A stretch of 61,670 bases of DNA, taken from the IMG/VR virus record IMGVR_UViG_3300047319_001572, positions 1 through 61,670 of that record; one strand, given 5' to 3'. The stretch is from a virus. A program made the translations under genes and the position numbers. Positions 29,273-38,519 of the stretch are shown here, piece by piece. The first letter of the stretch is position 1. Each line of letters starts with the position of its first letter. The notes under the pieces are model-generated. The model saw only the letters and a program-made list of their open reading frames with translations, had not been told where the DNA came from and searched no databases.

Positions 29273-31462
29273 TCACGGAGTCGGCTGACCCAGCGCCTCG
29301 AGGGCATCACGTCGGCTTTTGATTCCGGCGCCGCCGGCTGCTCCCATCGGACCAGATACAACGGTGGTTCGGTTCATGAAGTTCCGGACAGGTCCGGCAG
29401 GTTGCACCTGTCGGCCGCCGGCGGATTCTTCATCCATGACCTGCTGGAGTCCCTGGCGAACCGTGGTCTTCACCGGTTCCGGCAATTTCTCGATCGCAAG
29501 CATATCGGCCATCGTCGGCTTTGAAAGCCAGTCGAGAACAGACGCGCGCGTCAGAAGGAATGACAGGCCATACTTCGAAGCCAGCGGAACCAATCCCAGC
29601 AACGGATGTCCGAGGGCGACACCGATCGGAGCGGATGCCAGCGTTCCGGCGTCGTACTTGGAAATTTCCGCAAGGCTGCGTCCCTTAGCTTCGACGCGTG
29701 CCCGTTTGTCGGCAACGATGTTTTCGGCCGTGGGTGGCGCCGGTTCATTGAACACCTTCCGCGGTGTGGTTGCAGTCACCACGGGAGTCGGCCGTTCTCC
29801 CGGCTTCGGCGGGTTCGGCATCTGCTGTTGACGTTGCACCTTGTAAGCGGAGGCCTCATCGCGCGCGGCGCCGAGGTTCTGAGCAAGATCGGCGACAGCG
29901 TTGGCGTCCGGAGCGTACACGCTACGGAGCCGTTTCAGTTTTCCGATCGCAATTTCGTTGGCGTTACCGCGGAAGAACTCATTCGATGCTTCGCCGGGAT
30001 TCTTGACGCCGACCGATTCACGAACCTTGGCGATTGAACTGTCCTTGTCATAGAACAGATCCTGATAGTCGTGCCAGAAGGAGTCGGCATTTTTCAGCGC
30101 GCCGCCGGCGTTGTTCCGTTCGGCGATAACCGTTTTTGCGGCGTCGATTTTCTCCTTCATGTACTTCAGCGCCTGGTAGATATCTCCCGGCAGATTGCCT
30201 TGCGCCAGTTTCCTACCAATCTCGGAAGAATACCCTTGCAGGTCTTTGAATCCGATATTTTCATCGCCGCCGAAAGCACCCTGTTCCTTCAGCATGTCGT
30301 AGAGTCGATCGCCAGGCTTGACCGTCATTCCGCCGGCCTGAACTTCCCCTTCTTCGGCACCCTTGCGAATCAGTTCGTTGAACTGTTTGATGCTTTCTGC
30401 GGATCCACTGAGTTTCCCTTGGGCTTCCTTCGCAGCCTGGGCCATCTCCGAAAGAGGAACGCCGGGATCATCCTTCACCGCCTCGCGGACGGTGTTGTAT
30501 TTTCCATTAGCTTCCTCGCGAAGTTTCAAATCCAGGTCATTGACCTTTTCGCCCAGCCGCTTGCTACCTTCCTCGATCGAGCGGTTCACCGCCAGATTGC
30601 GGGACTCTCCCTGAAGGGCTTCACGGTTCGCTTTGATCGTGTCGGCTGCTTTTTCTTTGAATCCGGCTTTTTTCTCGGCTTCGGCTTTTTCAAAGTCGGA
30701 CATTTTGTCAGAGAATTTCTGATCTGCTTCGATTCCGGCCTGACGGTTTTTGTCAGCGATCGCGATATCCGATTCGATTTGCTTCATTCCGGTGGCGGCC
30801 CGATCGGCGTTGTACGCGTCGACCAGAGGTTCCGTGGTCTTGAACGCGCTACTGGATGCCATCGTCTGTCCAGCACGACGGGTCAGGTCCGGAAGTCCGG
30901 CAGCATTGGCACCAGCAACGGCGGCATCCTTCAGTCCAAGAACCGCAGGTGCGGTCTGTGAAGCAAAGCCTCCGGCGCCGTGCGCGGCCGTCTCATAGTT
31001 TCCGGATTTCACTCCTCCAACAAGTTCCTTGACAGGTTCCAGCGGAGCCGTGACCGCACTCTTTACCATATTCACGGCCTTACCAGGTTTTCCCAAGAGC
31101 GCATCCCATAGCGCCTCACCGCCCTGCTGCAGGGTTCCAAGGAGCGCCTGTCCGGACAACGGTTCCAGTAGTCCGATTGCCGCTTCGCGCGCGCGACTGG
31201 CAGCCGTGCCTGGCTGGGTCATCGTCACTTCACCGGTTTGCGGATCGCGGCTGACCTGGGATCCGGGATTCGCTTTTTCCATCTCCGAATCCAGAACCTG
31301 TTTCTGGCCAGCCAGCATCGTCGACTGACGAAACTTCTCCCGGTATGCGGGGTACTTCTCGAGGATCTTATTCGTCAGTTCCAGATCCGGAACGTTCGCG
31401 TATTGCGGATATTTGGCCTTGATCGTTTGTGCAAACGATTCGGGTGTGAGTTCATCAGCCAT
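29273..31462 (-). CDS. Putative internal virion / ejection protein
   Basis: A 729-residue protein. The N-terminus (SFAQTIKAKYPQYANVPDLELTNKILEKYPAYREKF) is of a type I know from large internal proteins of short-tailed phages. Residues 130-215 are Ala/Gly/Val-rich and could insert in membranes, and 230-330 form a long charged coiled coil. Near the end, a Gly-rich stretch follows a VLDWLSKP segment. It is the last gene of the structural block, with two more ejection-like genes upstream. Lytic transglycosylase motifs are not visible. Confidence 0.55.
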   Translation of the reverse strand: MADELTPESFAQTIKAKYPQYANVPDLELTNKILEKYPAYREKFRQSTMLAGQKQVLDSEMEKANPGSQVSRDPQTGEVTMTQPGTAASRAREAAIGLLEPLSGQALLGTLQQGGEALWDALLGKPGKAVNMVKSAVTAPLEPVKELVGGVKSGNYETAAHGAGGFASQTAPAVLGLKDAAVAGANAAGLPDLTRRAGQTMASSSAFKTTEPLVDAYNADRAATGMKQIESDIAIADKNRQAGIEADQKFSDKMSDFEKAEAEKKAGFKEKAADTIKANREALQGESRNLAVNRSIEEGSKRLGEKVNDLDLKLREEANGKYNTVREAVKDDPGVPLSEMAQAAKEAQGKLSGSAESIKQFNELIRKGAEEGEVQAGGMTVKPGDRLYDMLKEQGAFGGDENIGFKDLQGYSSEIGRKLAQGNLPGDIYQALKYMKEKIDAAKTVIAERNNAGGALKNADSFWHDYQDLFYDKDSSIAKVRESVGVKNPGEASNEFFRGNANEIAIGKLKRLRSVYAPDANAVADLAQNLGAARDEASAYKVQRQQQMPNPPKPGERPTPVVTATTPRKVFNEPAPPTAENIVADKRARVEAKGRSLAEISKYDAGTLASAPIGVALGHPLLGLVPLASKYGLSFLLTRASVLDWLSKPTMADMLAIEKLPEPVKTTVRQGLQQVMDEESAGGRQVQPAGPVRNFMNRTTVVSGPMGAAGGAGIKSRRDALEALGQPTP

Positions 31463-31463
31463 T

Positions 31464-32987
31464 TTAGAGTCCCAAGTTCAGAGGATCCTTTTCCCCTCCG
31501 ACGGCTGCTGGGCCGGCCGGAGCGGTGTTTGTTTTTCCCTTTGGCCGCGGATTCAATGCGTCGTGATATTCGTTCTCCACGCGTTGTTTGTGATCCTTCA
31601 GGACGTCAACCTTTTCGCGCGCCAGTCGAACCATCTGTTGCATCTGTTCCGGCGACAGCGTCACACCGGAGAGATATCCATCGGAACTCCACTTCGCTCC
31701 GACCTTGTCGAGCCACGGTGCAGAATTAACGGCTTCATCGAACGCAGCGCGGGTGATCCTGGCGCCCTTCTGAGCTCCCAGCGTCATACCGATATGGTTG
31801 GCCACCAGCGACAGCATCGCCTGTTGATCGCCCTTGTTCGCGTCAATCAGATTCCGGTCCATAGTCGACATACGATCCAGAGCATTCTGATAATCGTTAT
31901 CGGCATTGACCACGACCTTTTTCGCTTCCCCATAATCCTTCGCCGTGAGTAGATTCGCCAGACCCTGTTCCTGAATTTTGTTTTGCTGATCGAACCGCTT
32001 CGTCATGTTTTCTTCAGCAATCCGCGTCTTCTCGTCCTCGATATCCTTTTTGCGTTTCAGTTCGCCGGATACCTGGCCGCTGATGTCATTCCAGATTTTC
32101 GCCACTTCTGGAGGTGCTGTCGCAATATCGCTGGCCGTGTACACCTTGTTCGAATTCGGATCCACGATCGAGTCGAGTCCACCCGTGGCGGAATTGATTT
32201 TCGGTTCAAGAGGCTTTTTCGTCAGAGCGTCTTCGGTCATTCCCTCAAGTGGAGCCCGGCGCGTCTGACCGGCCTTGTTGACCTGCATCTGATAAATTTT
32301 GTTGTCCTTCGGATCCTTGAATGGTTTGCCAGCTTCTGCGTCCAGCGGCTTCCATCCTTCGTCCGGGGTGTAACCCTCCGGCAGTTCCACCGGTCGACTT
32401 TCGCCGTGGTTGTCGTACTGGACTTGATACCACTTTCCGGTAGCGGGATCCTTGTACGGCTTTCCAGCCTCTCCAGGAGCCTCTTTGTACGTATTTTCTG
32501 TTTTGTATTTTGCCGCGATCGCGTTCAAGGCTTTCTGTCCGGCAACCTTCGGATCGTCACCGCCTTTGATATAGACCGAAGTCAGATTGTTCACTTCCTG
32601 AAGAATGCTGTTTCCAGGCACTGGCGCGGCCGCCATGACGGTATCCGGATTCATGCTGGCGCGCATGTCGGGCTTTGGAGCTCCGGGCTTGTGACCCATC
32701 AGACCTTTCAGGCGCTGAAGCAACATCGGAGTTTCGTGGGGAGGAAACAACGCGTTGTGTTGATCGATCGTGGTCTTCAGTTGCTGCACCAACGGCGCCG
32801 CCTCCGGAGCATCCTTGCCACCGACCTTCGCGATATTGTCCGCGATTCCTTTGATCTGTTCGGTCAGGTCGTCGGCCTGTTTGTCTCTGGTCTTAACCTG
32901 CGCCAGACGATTTTGGCGCATCTGATTTCCGAAATCAGAGAGTCCTTCCCCGATGCCAGTCGCAATTCCTTCACCTACTCCGCTCAT
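31464..32987 (-). CDS. Putative internal virion protein, coiled coil with WYQV-type repeats
   Basis: A 507-residue protein with a Gly-rich start (MSGVGEGIATGIGEGLSDFGNQM) like other ejection proteins, a coiled coil near 20-70, and a repeated unit of the form GKPYKDPATGKWYQVQ / GKPFKDPKDNKIYQMQ near 185-245. A second helical region fills 310-480. It ends two bases before the start of the next ejection protein. Assignment rests on position and composition. Confidence 0.5.
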   Translation of the reverse strand: MSGVGEGIATGIGEGLSDFGNQMRQNRLAQVKTRDKQADDLTEQIKGIADNIAKVGGKDAPEAAPLVQQLKTTIDQHNALFPPHETPMLLQRLKGLMGHKPGAPKPDMRASMNPDTVMAAAPVPGNSILQEVNNLTSVYIKGGDDPKVAGQKALNAIAAKYKTENTYKEAPGEAGKPYKDPATGKWYQVQYDNHGESRPVELPEGYTPDEGWKPLDAEAGKPFKDPKDNKIYQMQVNKAGQTRRAPLEGMTEDALTKKPLEPKINSATGGLDSIVDPNSNKVYTASDIATAPPEVAKIWNDISGQVSGELKRKKDIEDEKTRIAEENMTKRFDQQNKIQEQGLANLLTAKDYGEAKKVVVNADNDYQNALDRMSTMDRNLIDANKGDQQAMLSLVANHIGMTLGAQKGARITRAAFDEAVNSAPWLDKVGAKWSSDGYLSGVTLSPEQMQQMVRLAREKVDVLKDHKQRVENEYHDALNPRPKGKTNTAPAGPAAVGGEKDPLNLGL

Positions 32988-33011
32988 AGTTCACCTGTAC
33001 TGAATTCGATT

Positions 33012-33596
33012 TTAGATATTCGCGGCAGCGCCTTTGAGTCCTCCAGTCAACCCTCCAGAGGCAATGTTGAGTCCACCGCTGATTAAAGAACCCCACATCT
33101 TTGCCGCAGACTGTTCTTTTTCCTGAACGTCCCTATGGAGTAGAGAACTCAAGTTCGATTCTGTTCCGCTGGCGACGCCCTCCGCAGCCATCATGGAGTT
33201 GGTTTCCCCACTGCCGATCGCCGCAAGTTTGTCTGCCGCGCCAACCTGCGCTTCACCGAGCAAAGAAGAAATCAACTGTCTGGTGTGATCTTGAATCTGC
33301 TGATTTTCCCCAGCCATCCCACCACCGCGCGCGGTACCCATCTGTCCCTGTTCGCGCTTTGCTGCGTCGGAACCTTCAACGGCAGCATTCACCGCTGGTG
33401 CAAGAGCGGTTCTATCGCCTTTCGCAATTCCTTGGAATAGGGATGAGGCTACACCGGTGTTCTCTTTGCCCTTCTCTCCGAGGTCGACTCCGCTGGAGAA
33501 CGAGGATTTGAAAACGTTATCGAGATTGTTCCATGTGTTGGATTCCTGTTTCTTCTCTCCAGAAGGCGCACCCTTGAACATGTCCAAGAAACCCAT
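33012..33596 (-). CDS. Putative internal virion protein, small
   Basis: A 194-residue Gly/Ala/Ser-rich protein with amphipathic helices and a C-terminal hydrophobic glycine-zipper stretch (MWGSLISGGLNIASGGLTGGLKGAAANI) that could enter a membrane. Small ejection proteins of podoviruses look like this. It is first of the trio 33596 to 29273. Function inferred from context only. Confidence 0.5.
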   Translation of the reverse strand: MGFLDMFKGAPSGEKKQESNTWNNLDNVFKSSFSSGVDLGEKGKENTGVASSLFQGIAKGDRTALAPAVNAAVEGSDAAKREQGQMGTARGGGMAGENQQIQDHTRQLISSLLGEAQVGAADKLAAIGSGETNSMMAAEGVASGTESNLSSLLHRDVQEKEQSAAKMWGSLISGGLNIASGGLTGGLKGAAANI

Positions 33597-33639
33597 ATTT
33601 ACTCCATTCCGCCCGTCATGGGCGCATTATAACGCCCGA

Positions 33640-35004
33640 TCAGGATAGACGTTCCAAGCAAATGTAAAGAGCGTATTTCGCCGTTCCGATAATTCCGGTC
33701 AACACGGTCGAATACGCAATGTTTCCCGATTGAAGTTGAATGAAAAAGACTCCAGACGTTCTTCCCAGCGCCGTCAACGGAAGTGCCGCACTCGAAACGG
33801 TCACTGCGCCGGCCGCATCTGTAAACGTGACCTGCAACTGAATCGTGCCAGCCGTCAGATCCAATGTCGTATCTTCCAGGTAATAACTAACGCGATAGGT
33901 TCCCGCAGTTCCACCGTTGGCAAAATTGGTGGATCCGATCGCTGCCCCCTGATTGGTGAGCGCAACCGTGTCAGAGATCCTATTGTATGAAACACCGGTA
34001 CCACCGTTCGCTGCAGGAACCACAGCAAAGCCGGCATCTTTCACCAGGGCGCCACCGCCACCGAACAAAAAGTTGTTAAGTGTTAATACAGCCGTTTCGT
34101 ACGTGATGTTTCCATCGGCATCCGGAAACGTGTACGTGCGATCGGCAGAATTCGCGTGCGTAAGTTTTCCGAAAAACGATCCGACCTTGATCCGGATTCC
34201 ATTGAACAACACCTGGAAGTAATCCGCGAGTGCGGCGCCGAGAACCTTCAACTGAACGGCCCATGCTGCCGTTTCCGCGCCGGATGCCGCAGACGTCCAG
34301 AACGTATCGATCGCCGACGCATCGGTGAGAGCGTTTACGTTGTTATCGAGTTCTGTTCGCGCGATTGCTCCGAAGTTTGCTGCAGGAACCCCACTGGATC
34401 GGTGCGCCATCCGTAGGACGTTCGACGATGCCGCGGTGACCGCATCGGTAATGACCTGCCGGAGTCCTCCGACTGTGATGAACTTCGTACCCGTCCAAAG
34501 GTAGTCGGTCAGTTCCGTCGTGTCCGTGGCGACAAACGAGAAGCCAGCGTCATTCAATCCCAGATCGCTTGGAATCGAAGCAATTGCACCCGTCATCATG
34601 CCGGCGCCGAAAACCCATGCCGGTACACCCGCGTTGGTGATGTAGTAGATCGAAGAACGATCCGTTTCGATAAAGAGAGTGCCGACGGGCTGACTGGCTG
34701 CGCTATAGGAAACAATTCGGGTCGTGTGGGTTCCGACGATGATCGTGATCGCCGCCCCACCGCCGCCGCCTCCCCCGCCTCCGCCACCACCACCGCTGAA
34801 TGTATTGTTGACGGTCTGCTGAATGACCTGCTGAAGCGCCTCTCCGGAAACACCGGTCATGCTGGACAACTGCTCCACCTGCTTGTGCAGGAAGAACAGA
34901 TTGTCGATCGTCATCTTGAAGGCTTTTTGAAGCGGGACGGGCTGGGCGTGAAGATCCTCTGGATACTGAAGCCCAGGCCTTCCGCGATCCGGATTGGTGC
35001 TCAT
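33640..35004 (-). CDS. Tail fibre/spike-like protein with poly-glycine hinge
   Basis: A 454-residue protein starting at ATG 35004, which overlaps the stop of the preceding gene (ATGA). An N-terminal helical segment (residues 20-70) is followed by a run of more than ten glycines near 73-85, then beta-rich text with fibre-like features (VGTLFIETDRSSIYYITNAGVP, RTYTFPDADGNITYE, VVPAANGGTGVSY). NGGTG motifs are common in phage fibres. It probably extends from the tail and contacts the host. The Gly run looks like a flexible hinge. Confidence 0.65.
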   Translation of the reverse strand: MSTNPDRGRPGLQYPEDLHAQPVPLQKAFKMTIDNLFFLHKQVEQLSSMTGVSGEALQQVIQQTVNNTFSGGGGGGGGGGGGGAAITIIVGTHTTRIVSYSAASQPVGTLFIETDRSSIYYITNAGVPAWVFGAGMMTGAIASIPSDLGLNDAGFSFVATDTTELTDYLWTGTKFITVGGLRQVITDAVTAASSNVLRMAHRSSGVPAANFGAIARTELDNNVNALTDASAIDTFWTSAASGAETAAWAVQLKVLGAALADYFQVLFNGIRIKVGSFFGKLTHANSADRTYTFPDADGNITYETAVLTLNNFLFGGGGALVKDAGFAVVPAANGGTGVSYNRISDTVALTNQGAAIGSTNFANGGTAGTYRVSYYLEDTTLDLTAGTIQLQVTFTDAAGAVTVSSAALPLTALGRTSGVFFIQLQSGNIAYSTVLTGIIGTAKYALYICLERLS

Positions 35005-38000
35005 CCTTCGCCGACTCCGATGGCTGTCGCGATATCGTGAACGATCAAATACGGATCCCCACGCTCCCAAGCACCTACCAGAATTTCGCAGTCACTGAGG
35101 TACAACTGGAATTCTTGATCGTCGCAGCGCGCCATGATGAAGTACAGCATTCCCTTGTTGAATGTGAGCCAGAACAGGGTTTTCTGATAAGCGCCACCCG
35201 TCGACGGCAGCGTCACCACCGCCGGAGCCGTGCCGTCATAAACGGTGATCGTCAGTGTTACAGCGGCCTTCGCCTTGTATGCAATCAACAGCCGCGGCAG
35301 ATGTTTGTATCCCGGGAGATTGAAGGACGTCCCCTGGTTCTTCCACAGGTTCATCGACACGGGGACGGACTGGAACATTGGCTGCCAGGAACGGACAAGC
35401 GTCGGAGCGTCCTGATTATCGAAGTCATCGATCCACTGCAGCAAGACTCCCATGTAACTCAGTTCGAGTCCGATCGGAATGTTGGTGTGCTGTCGCGACG
35501 TTGACGTTGGAATCACGAAAACGGCCTGAACTGAGGTTCCACCCTCGAGGATCGTCGCGTTCACTCCTGCGATCGCTGCCGGAATCAGATCCACGAATTC
35601 GTCATTGTAGAGTTCGTTGGACCGGACGTCCCCACCGTTGAATTCAAATGTGGCCACGGCGCCGTTGATCGGGCTTCCGTTGTCGTTAATCAGATCCTGC
35701 TGCACGTGAACCAAACCATTGTCGTCACCCATCACCAGCGCGGAATAGATCGTACTGGTAGAAAGTAACGTGCCGGCCTGCTGCTCAACAGCGTAGTGAA
35801 CTCCAATCGGATCCGCATACTCATCGACGCACCACGCCGGATTTGTCGGATCCCGAAGGTCACAAACCAGCGTCCGCGGAAGCCCCTCTGAATCCCGATA
35901 ATCGGCGTACAGGTAGTTGTTCCGAAAACAAAGCCGGAACATGGACGCGTACCTGTAGTCCGGAGCGTGCACCGTTTGGCCGCCATAACTGTAATCCTGT
36001 CCAATGACGCCTTCATGCGGGAACAAATTGTGAAGATCGTTATCGGTCAGCGACTGACCCAGCGTCGTCCAGATGCCATCCTTCGCCCAGAAATAGACCA
36101 CCTGGCCATCGGTCGCGTGGGCATACGGGGCAATCAGTCCACGACGAACCGGCGCCTCCACGGCCTGGTACCGATTGCCGGATCCGAAGTTGGGGTAAAG
36201 CGCCCACCATCGTTTCGTGCTGGCCACCAGCGCCAAGCCGTTGATGGTTTCGCCACCCATCAGCGGTTCGGACGGATTGGTGATTTCCTGATTGAACTTG
36301 TCCGGCGCCGAATCCGGCGTGAACGATTTGCAGAAATAAACGTTCCCTGGCCGGAACGGATCCCCGCAGCCAAAGACGGTTCCTTCCGCATCGGGGCCCC
36401 AGAGGTAGGGAAGATCCTGATTCGCCACCAACGGTTCCTTGATCGTCAGGGTCTGTGGAGACTCCGTTCCGGCGTTCTCTTCCAGTCGAAACATGTACGC
36501 GAAATAGTGTGCCGCCGGCGGAGACGTCAAAGTTACCAGCGTCGGCCGATTCCAGAGGGTGTACGCGTTCAGGTTGTCGAGCGTCATGATCGTGCCTGGT
36601 AACCATCTCAGGATCGTAGCTGGCGCCGGATCGGTGAATACCGAAGCTGACGAATAAATCACCAGCACCACAGTTCCCACAACGCTGATCGTGATAGTGA
36701 CTCCCGATCCGCCGCCAGCCGTGACGTTGTACGGCTGATCGATCGTGGGCCAAGGCTGGAAGTTGTCGAATTCGAGGACGGATCCACCCAGCGCCGCTGT
36801 ATCGAAATAGTTATCAGTGAAGGTGTCCAGACCGCCCGTGTTCTGCGTGCTCCCGATGTAGCGAAACGTATTGACGGCGCCACCCATCCGGAAGATATCC
36901 CAGGTATCGGCTTGGGTATCCAAAACGGTGTCCTGCATGGTCAGATGGACCGACTGACGACGCGCGGTCACACCGTAACGTGTCGCCGGGGATGGATTCG
37001 ACACTGCACCGGTCAAGCTGCTGCGAGTACGCATCCGATAGAAGTAAGGGGAGCCGGTCGGACCGATATCCGGCTGATCGCCGATTCCGATCGTATTCGG
37101 ACCGAATCGAACATTGATCGTTCCTGTGGTTTCGATCTGCATCCGGAAGCCATTGCAGTCCGACAGCGTCAATCCGATGTTGCTTCCGAACCGTTTGAGC
37201 GACGTGATCGGTACCAGAAGCGTTGTGTACTGGCTTGACGGCAGAATCGACAGCGCGTTGACCTGGGCCGTCAGTTGCGCGAGGGTGATCAATCCTTCAT
37301 TGAACTTAGCAAACAGCGCGTCGACCTGAGTCTGTACAGGAGGGTGAGCGATCAATTGCGAAGCGTCAGCCTGGTAATAGAAACCGTCGTCAGTGAAGTT
37401 GATCGTCGGATTCGTGTTGAAAATGAACGTCACCGCCACCAGACGTTCAAGATCGCTGATATTGACGGAAAAGCCGACATAGTCGTACTGCTGCGTCACC
37501 GCGCTTCCATCTGACGAAACACCGTTGAACGGGCTCGTGACAAAAGGTGAAACCGAAACAGTACCGATGCCGGCGCCGGTCTGCAGGTACGTGATATCTG
37601 CGGTCGTGATTGTCGCTCCGGTATTTGCTGGCGTTATCCCCTGGCATCCGAAAGCCGGAACTCCGGTGATTGTGTCGCCGGCGACGAATGCCTTGACTGT
37701 GTCCGCTTCGAAACAGACAGTTCCATCCGGACCCACCGTCACACTGAGAACGAAGACGAACTCGGTACCGACGCCGCCACTGAGTTCCACAATCGAGCCG
37801 CGCACCAATGCTGCAAGTGGACTGGTCGAGTAAGGAGAAGGCGCCGTGCCGGATATCTGAAACGCGTTGGAAACCGGGCTTTGTATGGGAACGATGACAC
37901 ACTGCCCGGTGGCGCCGCCGGAGAGATAGAAGATCGATTCGATCGCAATCGGCGCGCCGCCGTTGATTTCCGGATAGATCTCCGTCACGGCGGTATCTTC

Positions 38001-38519
38001 ACCGGTACTGAAATGCGTGGCCATTCCGATCTGAAGGCCGTCGAGCGTGCTGACCTGAACACTGGCCTTGAAGTCGAAGGTGCCATCTTGCGCGGGATCG
38101 GCGAGAATGACCCCTGCCGTATCGGAGTAACGAACGGTGTCGGCAAGGCCGCTGGCTGTTCCGCCGGCTACCCAGACGACCGCGGGACCAGAATAACTGG
38201 TGAACTCAAAATCATTCGGACAAGCGCCAGGCGCATCATGTTGCTCCTCGATTCCCACTTCTTGTTCGATGACACCCTGCGTCACGATGTCCGGAGCGGA
38301 GTACTTCTTGTAATCTTCGGCCGCCGCAACATACATCCAAGCTTGCGGAGAAGCATTCGGCCGATACGGAATCATGCACGCGCCCTGAGAGGATCCAGAC
38401 AGGGTTCCGACCTGGCCACTGTCGATCGAGATTCGATTGGAGGAATCCCGAACCAACAGCCGGGGAAGGTTGTCCGTCTCGAGGGTGGCATAAGCCCGAA
38501 TGTCTGTAATCGCTGCCAT
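35001..38519 (-). CDS. Very large virion protein, tail or neck structural
   Basis: The largest gene in the window, 1172 residues. It is beta-rich throughout with regions such as YFYRMRTRSSLTGAVSNPSPATRYGVTAR near 500 and VFGCGDPFRPGNVYFCKSF near 730, a style I have seen in long tail or needle proteins of environmental podoviruses. No enzymatic motif or collagen repeat is evident. It sits between fibre genes at 33640 and 38520. I name no specific homolog. Confidence 0.55.
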   Translation of the reverse strand: MAAITDIRAYATLETDNLPRLLVRDSSNRISIDSGQVGTLSGSSQGACMIPYRPNASPQAWMYVAAAEDYKKYSAPDIVTQGVIEQEVGIEEQHDAPGACPNDFEFTSYSGPAVVWVAGGTASGLADTVRYSDTAGVILADPAQDGTFDFKASVQVSTLDGLQIGMATHFSTGEDTAVTEIYPEINGGAPIAIESIFYLSGGATGQCVIVPIQSPVSNAFQISGTAPSPYSTSPLAALVRGSIVELSGGVGTEFVFVLSVTVGPDGTVCFEADTVKAFVAGDTITGVPAFGCQGITPANTGATITTADITYLQTGAGIGTVSVSPFVTSPFNGVSSDGSAVTQQYDYVGFSVNISDLERLVAVTFIFNTNPTINFTDDGFYYQADASQLIAHPPVQTQVDALFAKFNEGLITLAQLTAQVNALSILPSSQYTTLLVPITSLKRFGSNIGLTLSDCNGFRMQIETTGTINVRFGPNTIGIGDQPDIGPTGSPYFYRMRTRSSLTGAVSNPSPATRYGVTARRQSVHLTMQDTVLDTQADTWDIFRMGGAVNTFRYIGSTQNTGGLDTFTDNYFDTAALGGSVLEFDNFQPWPTIDQPYNVTAGGGSGVTITISVVGTVVLVIYSSASVFTDPAPATILRWLPGTIMTLDNLNAYTLWNRPTLVTLTSPPAAHYFAYMFRLEENAGTESPQTLTIKEPLVANQDLPYLWGPDAEGTVFGCGDPFRPGNVYFCKSFTPDSAPDKFNQEITNPSEPLMGGETINGLALVASTKRWWALYPNFGSGNRYQAVEAPVRRGLIAPYAHATDGQVVYFWAKDGIWTTLGQSLTDNDLHNLFPHEGVIGQDYSYGGQTVHAPDYRYASMFRLCFRNNYLYADYRDSEGLPRTLVCDLRDPTNPAWCVDEYADPIGVHYAVEQQAGTLLSTSTIYSALVMGDDNGLVHVQQDLINDNGSPINGAVATFEFNGGDVRSNELYNDEFVDLIPAAIAGVNATILEGGTSVQAVFVIPTSTSRQHTNIPIGLELSYMGVLLQWIDDFDNQDAPTLVRSWQPMFQSVPVSMNLWKNQGTSFNLPGYKHLPRLLIAYKAKAAVTLTITVYDGTAPAVVTLPSTGGAYQKTLFWLTFNKGMLYFIMARCDDQEFQLYLSDCEILVGAWERGDPYLIVHDIATAIGVGEG

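Noticed and set aside
31983-33086. Plus-strand 367-residue frame within the ejection-protein genes
   Set aside because: It is opposite a coherent minus-strand gene and is a codon-bias artefact.
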